A DNA stretch of 5,175 nt from contig CAAGJJ010000097.1 in the NCBI GenBank assembly GCA_900770165.1, forward strand, positions 1-5,175, read 5' to 3'. The position numbers and the translations under genes are program-made. The notes beneath the pieces were generated by a model, which ran no database searches, was not told the DNA's origin, and worked only from the letters and a program-made list of their open reading frames with translations. Origin of the DNA: Clostridia bacterium. GTDB taxonomy: Bacteria; Bacillota; Clostridia; Oscillospirales; Acutalibacteraceae. Below are positions 1-4,835 of this stretch, piece by piece. Every line of letters starts with the position of its first letter. The first letter of the stretch is position 1.

Positions 1-1
1 T

Positions 2-361
2 CAGAGAGACCTTCCATTCAAGAGCAAGGTTGTGTGCCATAAGGTCAATGACCTGCTTATGGCAAATGCAGCATATGAGAATGCCCCATCGATTGCGCCA
101 CCACGCGAAAGGACTGGCTCAACAGATTTCGGCAATGTGTTATATGAAGTTCCAGGCTCATGTATAAGAATTGCATTCACAGATAAGGATGCACAGCCAC
201 ATTCAGAAGCCTACCTTAAGGCTGGGAAGAGTGATTCCGCGCATAATGCCATAGTATACGCAGCAAAGATAATGGCTGATTCAATATGCGATGTTCTTGT
301 TAATCCTGAGCTTCTTGCGCAGATAAAGCAGGAGTTTGAGGTGGCAAGAGAAAAAGGCTGA
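2..361 (+). CDS. M20-family amidohydrolase/peptidase, C-terminal part (5' end outside window)
   Basis: The frame is open from the first bases of the window to a TGA at 359-361, giving about 119 residues of a C-terminus. The pattern is that of the M20 metallo-amidohydrolases related to AbgB (aminobenzoyl-glutamate hydrolase) and amino-acid amidohydrolases: GSTDFGNV at about 119-142, then a hydrophobic strand, then PHS with the histidine codon at 200-202, a likely C-terminal metal-ligand position. The tail is a long helix (AKIMADSICDVL, then NPELLAQIKQEFE), typical of the end of AbgB-like proteins. These cytoplasmic zinc or manganese enzymes cleave amide bonds of N-acyl amino acids or aminobenzoyl-glutamate; the substrate here cannot be told. 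A GTG at 32 is only an internal valine codon, not the start. A terminator follows 44 bases after the stop, so this is probably the last gene of its transcript. Family confidence is good, substrate unknown. Confidence 0.82.
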   Translation, partial: QRDLPFKSKVVCHKVNDLLMANAAYENAPSIAPPRERTGSTDFGNVLYEVPGSCIRIAFTDKDAQPHSEAYLKAGKSDSAHNAIVYAAKIMADSICDVLVNPELLAQIKQEFEVAREKG

Positions 362-405
362 TGAGTGGGTTTAGCGATAAAATTGAATTGAATTAATAGA
401 GTTAT

Positions 406-441
406 AATCAGGCGGAGGAGAAATCCAAAGCCTGATTTTTT
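406..441 (+). terminator. Rho-independent terminator after the M20 amidohydrolase gene
   Basis: An 8-bp perfect stem AATCAGGC (406-413) pairs with GCCTGATT (430-437). The 16-base loop contains a possible inner GGA/TCC pairing, and a run of T (436-441) follows. It lies 44 bases past the stop of the amidohydrolase frame and well before the next gene, as expected for an intrinsic terminator of the upstream transcript. Confidence 0.75.
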
Positions 442-569
442 AATAAAATAAAACAATATGACAATAAATGTCTGACCTCACTGATATTATCTTATAAGAA
501 ACAAGCCGGAGACCATTAAAAAGAGCAGCGGCGGATGATATCAGAATACACGTACAGGATGGAATAATT

Positions 570-818
570 ATGCAGAATGAATTAGAAGAATTATATAACA
601 TGCTTGTGAGTCAGACAGATATAATGAAAAATGTGGACGAATTAGTAGAAAAACAGATTGCCCATGAGCTGATGCAGTTCAAAGAACTGGCAACATGGAG
701 CGATTATGAATGTGAGCGTGATAAATATATGGTAGTTGCCGAAGTTGCGAAAAAAGAAAGCTTCATGGCAGGATTTAACTATGCTGTGAGATTACTTGAG
801 GGCACGCACAACCCTTAA
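570..818 (+). CDS. Small DUF6809-like hypothetical protein (82 aa)
   Basis: This is an 82-residue, largely helical protein of unknown function. It begins with a leucine/glutamate-rich LEELYNML segment and ends with ESFMAGFNYAVRLLEG. Both ends resemble the DUF6809 family of about 80-100 residues that is common in Lachnospiraceae and other clostridia; the assignment is by eye and tentative. The start at 570 has a modest ribosome site, AGGATGG (556-562), seven bases upstream. A 10-bp palindrome and a weak -10-like TATAAG lie 70-80 bases before the start. There is no signal peptide or membrane segment. The last 27 bases (792-818) overlap the 3' end of the convergent XRE gene, so the tail THNP is read from DNA that also encodes the repressor's C-terminus. 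It is separated from the M20 gene by a terminator, so it is probably transcribed alone. Confidence 0.66.
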   Translation: MQNELEELYNMLVSQTDIMKNVDELVEKQIAHELMQFKELATWSDYECERDKYMVVAEVAKKESFMAGFNYAVRLLEGTHNP

Positions 819-1112
819 GACACGTTCCTTTTCTTCATCAGAAAGAGACTGAATCTCTTTCATGATTTCCCTGTCGATTGAAGAATAATCGCCAGTATAT
901 TCACCAGATAATACATAATCTACAGTTACACCTAGTGCATTACATATATAGATAAGTGTAGGCAGGGAAACTTTCACGCGGTTATTTTCAATATTGCTTA
1001 TATGAGAAGTATTGACCTCAGCGGCACTGGCAACAGCGTCCTGTGGCAACCCTTTTGATAAGCGTATTTCTTTTAACTTCTTTCCAATACTTTCAAAATC
1101 TATATCCTTCAT
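792..1112 (-). CDS. XRE-family helix-turn-helix transcriptional regulator (106 aa)
   Basis: A compact DNA-binding protein. The HTH_3 (Cro/CI) domain spans about residues 10-64: GKKLKEIRLSKGLPQDAVA forms helices 1-2, NTSHISNIENNR (34-45) is the turn and recognition helix, and PTLIYICNALGVTVDYVLSG (51-70) is the usual end of the domain. A C-terminal helix EIMKEIQSLSDEEKERVLRVV likely supports dimerisation. I chose the ATG at 1112-1110 because a G-rich ribosome site, GGGGGA (minus strand, 1122-1117), lies just upstream and the HTH begins ten residues later. The minus-strand frame continues open to 1274, but that part is antisense to the conserved ATPase coding sequence and is not real. Probably a repressor; its operator and targets are unknown. 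The gene has almost no upstream room: its start codon shares CATG with the ATPase frame, and its promoter must lie inside that frame. Confidence 0.9.
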   Translation of the reverse strand: MKDIDFESIGKKLKEIRLSKGLPQDAVASAAEVNTSHISNIENNRVKVSLPTLIYICNALGVTVDYVLSGEYTGDYSSIDREIMKEIQSLSDEEKERVLRVVRALK

Positions 1113-2583
1113 GAAATCCCCCACAACAAAGATTATATATCTTATTGGAGGAACTACAGGTTCTGGAAAATCAAATTTATTACATAATTTAATTTTAAGT
1201 GCATGTTCAAGATATTCACCTAAAGAATTACAATTATATATGTTGGATTTTAAGGAAGGAGTTGAATTCAGCATATATACACAACCGACATTACCACATG
1301 CAAGATTGGTTGCTACAGAGGCAGATACTGAATATGGAGTTAAAGTTCTGGCACATCTAATAAAAGAAAAAGAAAAAAGGTATAAATTATTTAAAAAATG
1401 TGGGTGTAAAGATATTTTATCATATAGACAAAGTAATCCATTAGAAATAATGCCTAGAATTCTTGTAGTTATAGATGAGTTTCAAGTCCTATTTGGGAAT
1501 TCAGATAGAAGTAGTACAATAGAGAACCTTGAAATGTTAGCAAAACAAGGAAGGGCATGCGGAATTCATCTTATTATGGCGACACAGACATTGAGTGGAT
1601 TAGAGTTCGGAACGTTAGAATCACAGTTTTCGGGAAGAATTGCTCTTAAATGTAGTGCTGAGGATTCAAAAAGGCTGTTAGGAGGAATATCATCAAATAA
1701 TGAAGCTGCTTCTACTATTGAAAGACCATATGCAATTGTGAACACTTCTCAGGGAAGTGTTTCAGGGAATATTAAAATTAATGTTCCTAAAGCGGATATG
1801 TCAATTATAAAGAATACGATTAATGTTATGCGTAATAATTTAAAAGCAGATGAAATAGTTGATACGGTGATTTTTGAAGGTCAGACTTTACCGGAACATC
1901 CTATAAGAGAAGCATTTACAGATAATAAGGCTAGAGTTATGTTGGGAATAAATATGGATTTTACAGCAGAACCATTTACAGTAAGATTAATGAATAAAGA
2001 GTGTAATAACATTATGTGCTGTGGTTCAGATGAAAGGATAAAAAAAGGTTTAATAAAGTCCATAATGTATTCAGCATTATTTTCATCTGAAATAGATGAA
2101 TTTGTATATGTTGGAGAAGCTGAAAGTATTCTCGAATGGGAAGATGAAGAAGATATAATCTGTTTTGATGGAATACGCGGATTTCTTGGGTATCTTGGAG
2201 AAGATATGTTTAGTAGAAAACGTTTAGTGGTGTTAGATAACTGTGATTTAGTCAAAGAAGTTAATTATCCGACAGGATATGGTCAGACTCCATCAGGGGA
2301 TGCAAAGAAAATATTAGATTATATAAATGAGGGCTGCCGATATGGATGTTTTGTCATTGTATTCTATAATAGAATTAGAAATATGAAAAATAGTAAAATG
2401 CCATTAGATAAATTCGATTATAGAATAGGATATGGATTAAATGATGATGATACAAGAGCTCTTGTTGATAATATGTCTTTAGGTAAAGTTGGAAGAATTA
2501 CAGAAAGATGTTTCTTTGCAAAAAATGGTGAGATTGAAAACTGGTTTCAACCATATGTTATGGAAATAGAAGATGATGAATAG
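1111..2583 (+). CDS. FtsK/SpoIIIE-type (EssC-like) ATPase, apparently truncated at the N-terminus
   Basis: FtsK/SpoIIIE motor proteins use ATP to move DNA or, in type VII secretion (EssC/EccC), to drive export of WXG100 proteins. Counting from the ATG at 1111 (490 aa), Walker A GTTGSGKS is at residues 14-21, Walker B ILVVIDEF at 117-124 (D122, E123), the sensor-like MATQT at 156-160, and FSGRIALKCSAEDSKRLLGG at 173-192 matches the end of the FtsK fold. Residues 275-485 look like a second ATPase domain that lacks a GK[S/T] P-loop but keeps LVVLDNCDL (372-380), so it is probably non-catalytic. Full family members carry several hundred more residues (FHA or membrane parts, a further domain) before this point. 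Here only a dozen precede Walker A, and there is no ribosome site before 1111. A TTG-started extension back to 1012 is antisense to the XRE gene and unlikely. It may be a pseudogene remnant, although its 490 codons are undisturbed. The WXG100 gene follows 12 bases after the stop. Confidence 0.8.
   Translation: MKSPTTKIIYLIGGTTGSGKSNLLHNLILSACSRYSPKELQLYMLDFKEGVEFSIYTQPTLPHARLVATEADTEYGVKVLAHLIKEKEKRYKLFKKCGCKDILSYRQSNPLEIMPRILVVIDEFQVLFGNSDRSSTIENLEMLAKQGRACGIHLIMATQTLSGLEFGTLESQFSGRIALKCSAEDSKRLLGGISSNNEAASTIERPYAIVNTSQGSVSGNIKINVPKADMSIIKNTINVMRNNLKADEIVDTVIFEGQTLPEHPIREAFTDNKARVMLGINMDFTAEPFTVRLMNKECNNIMCCGSDERIKKGLIKSIMYSALFSSEIDEFVYVGEAESILEWEDEEDIICFDGIRGFLGYLGEDMFSRKRLVVLDNCDLVKEVNYPTGYGQTPSGDAKKILDYINEGCRYGCFVIVFYNRIRNMKNSKMPLDKFDYRIGYGLNDDDTRALVDNMSLGKVGRITERCFFAKNGEIENWFQPYVMEIEDDE
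1132..1137 (-). promoter_or_regulatory. Candidate -10 box of the XRE gene, lying inside the ATPase reading frame
   Basis: On the minus strand these bases read TATAAT, a perfect -10 hexamer, 19 bases before the XRE start codon. They would place transcription start near 1125, just ahead of the ribosome site. At spacers of 16-18 bp (plus-strand 1154-1161) no hexamer resembles TTGACA: two of six matches at best, and there is no TGn extension. The region is A/T-rich, so chance is possible. A good -10 without a -35 would fit a native promoter cut at the junction with the ATPase fragment. Confidence 0.4.
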
Positions 2584-2588
2584 GAGGG
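2582..2588 (+). promoter_or_regulatory. Ribosome binding site of the WXG100 gene, overlapping the ATPase stop codon
   Basis: AGGAGGG begins within the TAG stop (2581-2583) of the ATPase frame and lies seven bases before the ATG at 2596. It is the strongest site in the cassette and fits high expression of the WXG100 protein, with translation coupled to the upstream frame. Confidence 0.8.
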
Positions 2589-2595
2589 AAATAAT

Positions 2596-2865
2596 ATGGC
2601 ACAGGCAATAGTAGATCCAGAAGAATTAGTAGCATTTGCTAATGAATTGGAACAGTATATTAGGACAATAGACGAGGAAACTGGGAAATTAGGCTCAGCA
2701 TTTCAGCATTTAAGTGAAAGTTGGAAAGATGAAAAACAGGCACAGTTTGGGGAAAAGTTTAATGAGTTAAGAGCTACAATGTCATCTTTTGAAGAAAATG
2801 CTAAGGAGCAAATTCCTGTATTGCGTGCAATGGCTGAGAAGGCAGCAGAGTATTTACGGGCATAA
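2596..2865 (+). CDS. WXG100-family-like helical hairpin protein (89 aa)
   Basis: The length and layout are those of WXG100 (EsxA/ESAT-6-like) proteins: a first helix at about residues 8-40, a tight turn with W43 in SESWKDEKQ, and a second helix from about 46 to 88. In the family the proteins form four-helix dimers and are exported by, or regulate, the FtsK/EssC ATPase of type VII secretion. The turn reads W-K-D rather than the canonical W-x-G. No YxxxD/E export motif is seen at the C-terminus: Y86 is followed by only three residues. It may therefore be a diverged substrate, or a structural partner that stays in the cell. It sits 12 bases after the ATPase frame with a strong ribosome site, the classical ATPase-WXG100 pairing. 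The family call is good; secretion is inferred. Confidence 0.85.
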   Translation: MAQAIVDPEELVAFANELEQYIRTIDEETGKLGSAFQHLSESWKDEKQAQFGEKFNELRATMSSFEENAKEQIPVLRAMAEKAAEYLRA

Positions 2866-2909
2866 AATCACAGGGTTAGCATAATAAATTTAATAAGGAG
2901 AGATAGATT

Positions 2910-3746
2910 ATGAGATGTGTTTGTTGCGGATTTGATGCAAATAGAGTAAGATTATTTGGAATTGAATTAGAAGAAGATGTATATATTTGTGAAGAATGTG
3001 ATAAACATAGAACAAATCTTATATATGGAGTATCGGTTGAAGAATCAAAAAAATATTTTCATGAGATAAAAAATAATTGTGTTAAAGAAATAGCGGGCAT
3101 TATTGATGAATGGTGCGGGCAGAGATTTGTTAATCATTTTAAAACAGTTGAAAAACCTATGTATTACATAGAAAATGAAAATGAATTTATGTTGGTTTTT
3201 AAGAAAAAAGTAATGAATATAAGCAAAAGTGATAGCTATTCGTATATTTTTTATTACCAGAATGGATATTTATATTCATGTTGGCAACCAGAATTTCCAT
3301 ATTTGTATGCTTTAAATATAGACGATTGTAATCAATTAGGAAAAGGATGGCATAATGAACCTGAATCATTCTATATTCATTTGAAAAAATGTTTTGGAAA
3401 TTATGATGGAATGCTGACGCTTAATGGTATTAATTTTTTCTCATTTAAGTATAGTCAAAATTCAATAATGGAAGAAATATATAATTATATAAGCAGGCGT
3501 ATAAGCGTAATGCAGTCTGGTGGATATTCAGAAGAAAATGATCCAGAACTAAATGGTAATTATGAAGAAGAATCAAGTGTTATCGAAAAACAAAATGAAG
3601 AAGAATACAATGACGAAGAACATGAAGAAAACATTATATTTTCACCAGCAGATGAGATAAGAAAGTTTAAAGAACTATATGATTTAGGAATCATAGATGA
3701 AGAAGAGTTTAAAGATGCAAAAGCACGATTAATTAATAAATTATAG
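2910..3746 (+). CDS. Zinc-ribbon protein with acidic linker and C-terminal SHOCT-like segment (278 aa)
   Basis: Three parts can be seen. The N-terminus has a four-cysteine zinc ribbon (C3-x2-C6 with an extra C5, and C27-x2-C30). Residues about 40-205 form a mixed region rich in aromatic residues (YSYIFYYQNGYLYSCW and similar) that I do not recognise; it reads as mostly beta strands followed by a helix. Residues about 206-243 are a Glu/Asp/Asn-rich, probably disordered linker. The last 34 residues (245-278), containing ADEIRKFKELYDLGIIDEEEF, match the SHOCT pattern, a short C-terminal oligomerisation or interaction motif. There is no signal peptide or transmembrane helix, so it is probably cytoplasmic. 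The start is supported by AAGGAGA (2895-2901), eight bases before the ATG. It lies between the WXG100 gene and the GIY-YIG gene in the same direction (44- and 17-base gaps), so it is probably part of the same transcript. Whether it is an adaptor, chaperone or immunity factor cannot be told. Confidence 0.82.
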   Translation: MRCVCCGFDANRVRLFGIELEEDVYICEECDKHRTNLIYGVSVEESKKYFHEIKNNCVKEIAGIIDEWCGQRFVNHFKTVEKPMYYIENENEFMLVFKKKVMNISKSDSYSYIFYYQNGYLYSCWQPEFPYLYALNIDDCNQLGKGWHNEPESFYIHLKKCFGNYDGMLTLNGINFFSFKYSQNSIMEEIYNYISRRISVMQSGGYSEENDPELNGNYEEESSVIEKQNEEEYNDEEHEENIIFSPADEIRKFKELYDLGIIDEEEFKDAKARLINKL

Positions 3747-3763
3747 AGTGCGGAGAATGATTA

Positions 3764-4717
3764 ATGAACAAAGCGGAAGTAGATAATATTGAGATATTTA
3801 ATACAATAAAAAAAGATGTGTATGGATATAGCAATGAAGTGAAAGAAGTTTGTATTGAGAGTATCCATGACTGTGAAATGTTACATAATGAAACTGTTGA
3901 AGAATTAATTAATAGCAAAAATCTTCTTGAAAAAGCACTGGCAGATGAAGCATTAAAGTTATCTTTATGGGAAGCAGCATTGGCAGAGTTGACAGCAGCA
4001 TTAGCCACTGAAAATGAAGCGTGGATTGCGAAAGCAACAGCTGAGGAAATCAGGACACATGCTGAGTACGATGCAGCTGTAATTCATAGGCAAAATATGG
4101 AAAGAAGATTTGAATTAGCCAGACAATGCGAACATTTAGCAAAAGAACGATTGGAAAATACCATGGTTAAATATAATGCATTACAAAATGAATTAAATGA
4201 TATAATTCAAATACAATTAGGCAGAGTACAAAAAGCAGATAATGAGATACAAACGTATACATCTCTCAATTATAAAACAGATTCATTAGTGAAGAGAAGA
4301 ACAGATGAAGAATTGGAAAAAGATAATACAGGACTTGATAAAAAAGAAGAAGATTATCAGTGTATGACTAATGTATTGTTGAGTGAAGCTGTTAATTTGG
4401 CCGATTCAATTACTGGTGTATATATTATTTATCTAGATAACGTTGTAATGAAATGCGGAAGAGCTGCGTATAAGCAAGGAATACACTGGAGATTTCAACA
4501 ATATTATTCTCTTAGTTATGATGATAGGGCTCGACATGGTGACTACTGGGCGATTTCTGAGGAAAACAGAGATAGAATAATTGTTTCATGGCAATGTTGT
4601 CCTGTAAGCAAATGCAAAGAATTGGAGTATAAGTTATTTGAAAAGTATGGAAAAGGACCATGGGGATTAAGAGCTCCAGCTACATGTCCGGATGACTCTT
4701 GGAAATTGTTAATATAA
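3764..4717 (+). CDS. Coiled-coil protein with a C-terminal GIY-YIG-like nuclease domain (317 aa)
   Basis: Residues 1 to about 205 are almost entirely charged and alanine/leucine-rich helix (for example EAALAELTAALATENEAW, 70-87), expected to form long coiled coils. From residue 216 the pattern matches the GIY-YIG fold: GVYIIYLD (218-225, GIY motif, Y220), MKCGRA (229-234, second motif with G232 but no tyrosine), R243 in HWRFQQYY, a possible histidine H258, and E288 in ELEYKLFEKYG. The G232-E288 distance suits the family's metal-binding glutamate. The usual late asparagine is not evident. GIY-YIG enzymes cut DNA (homing, repair and restriction nucleases). A helical N-terminus plus a nuclease C-terminus next to a WXG100 gene resembles type VII (LXG-like) effectors, but I see no LXG signature. 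The start has GGAGA (3752-3756) seven bases upstream. It is the last gene of the A/T-rich run and a weak terminator follows. The nuclease call is moderate, the effector role speculative. Confidence 0.72.
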   Translation: MNKAEVDNIEIFNTIKKDVYGYSNEVKEVCIESIHDCEMLHNETVEELINSKNLLEKALADEALKLSLWEAALAELTAALATENEAWIAKATAEEIRTHAEYDAAVIHRQNMERRFELARQCEHLAKERLENTMVKYNALQNELNDIIQIQLGRVQKADNEIQTYTSLNYKTDSLVKRRTDEELEKDNTGLDKKEEDYQCMTNVLLSEAVNLADSITGVYIIYLDNVVMKCGRAAYKQGIHWRFQQYYSLSYDDRARHGDYWAISEENRDRIIVSWQCCPVSKCKELEYKLFEKYGKGPWGLRAPATCPDDSWKLLI

Positions 4718-4757
4718 TGTGTTAAATAATATTGATATAACTTTTACACATATTTTT
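4717..4757 (+). terminator. Weak hairpin terminator after the GIY-YIG gene
   Basis: ATGTGT (4717-4722) pairs with ACACAT (4746-4751). After one T-T mismatch the stem continues with three A-T pairs (4724-4726 with 4742-4744), leaving a loop of about 15 bases. A five-T run (4753-4757) follows. The stem begins on the last base of the stop codon. It is A/T-rich and so not very stable, but its position at the end of the cassette supports the call. Confidence 0.45.
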
Positions 4758-4789
4758 ACTCTGCCACATCCTGTCACTCTCCGGCGGTA

Positions 4790-4812
4790 CACTTTAGACA
4801 TCAAATAAAGTG
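4790..4812. repeat. Perfect 7-bp inverted repeat in the leader of the 4836 gene
   Basis: CACTTTA (4790-4796) and TAAAGTG (4806-4812) are exact reverse complements around a nine-base spacer. The repeat ends eight bases before the AAGGAGG ribosome site of the next gene. It could be an operator half-site pair or a small leader hairpin; no T-run follows, so it is not a terminator for a preceding gene. The protein that might bind it is unknown. Confidence 0.4.
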
Positions 4813-4820
4813 AACAACCA

Positions 4821-4827
4821 AAGGAGG
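4821..4827 (+). promoter_or_regulatory. Strong ribosome binding site choosing the ATG at 4836
   Basis: AAGGAGG lies eight bases before the ATG at 4836. An in-frame ATG at 4830 is only two bases from the site, too close for efficient initiation, so 4836 is the preferred start. Confidence 0.8.
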
Positions 4828-4835
4828 ATATGACT

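Larger units (their letters stand above)
1140..4717 (+). other. A/T-rich type VII-secretion-like cassette (probable lateral acquisition)
   Basis: Four same-direction genes (ATPase remnant, WXG100, zinc ribbon/SHOCT, coiled-coil/GIY-YIG) share a low G+C content and A/T-ending codons, in contrast to the M20 gene on the left and the 4836 gene on the right. Counted samples are 14/60 G+C at 3001-3060 and 31/60 at 5041-5100. The left edge falls within the promoter region of the XRE gene, the right edge near the terminator at 4717-4757. I see no integrase, insertion-sequence ends or obvious direct repeats at the edges, so the mode of entry is unknown. Confidence 0.55.

Noticed and set aside
383..408. 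Promoter-like TTGAAT ... TATAAT between the M20 gene and the terminator
   Set aside because: The spacing is only 14 bases, and transcription would begin inside the terminator hairpin at 406-441.
211..456. Minus-strand 81-aa open frame
   Set aside because: It is antisense to the M20 amidohydrolase and the terminator, with no domain pattern.
472..498. Promoter-like CTGACC ... TATAAG ahead of the 570 gene
   Set aside because: The spacing is 15 bases and the -35 matches at four of six positions. This is too weak to list as a feature in A/T-rich DNA, though a promoter is needed somewhere in 442-555.
1012..1110. TTG-started N-terminal extension of the ATPase frame (33 residues)
   Set aside because: It is antisense to the HTH coding sequence of the XRE gene, has no resemblance to FtsK N-termini, and there is no ribosome site before 1012.
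1113..1274. Upstream extension of the XRE frame on the minus strand (54 residues from an ATG at 1274)
   Set aside because: It is the complement of the conserved Walker A region of the ATPase. The HTH protein has a proper ribosome site and start at 1112.
1881..2255. Minus-strand 124-aa open frame
   Set aside because: It is antisense to the ATPase, serine/isoleucine-rich with shadow-like composition and no ribosome site noticed.
3733..4008. Minus-strand 91-aa open frame
   Set aside because: It is a shadow of the alanine-rich coiled-coil coding sequence, with Ser/Asn/Ala bias and no recognised motif.
1100..4760. Insertion-sequence ends, attachment-site direct repeats or a CRISPR array bordering the A/T-rich block
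   Set aside because: No matching terminal repeats, target duplications, spaced repeats or transposase/integrase genes were found by eye at either edge.
4788..4793. -10-like TACACT before the 4836 gene
   Set aside because: No -35-like hexamer lies 16-18 bases upstream.
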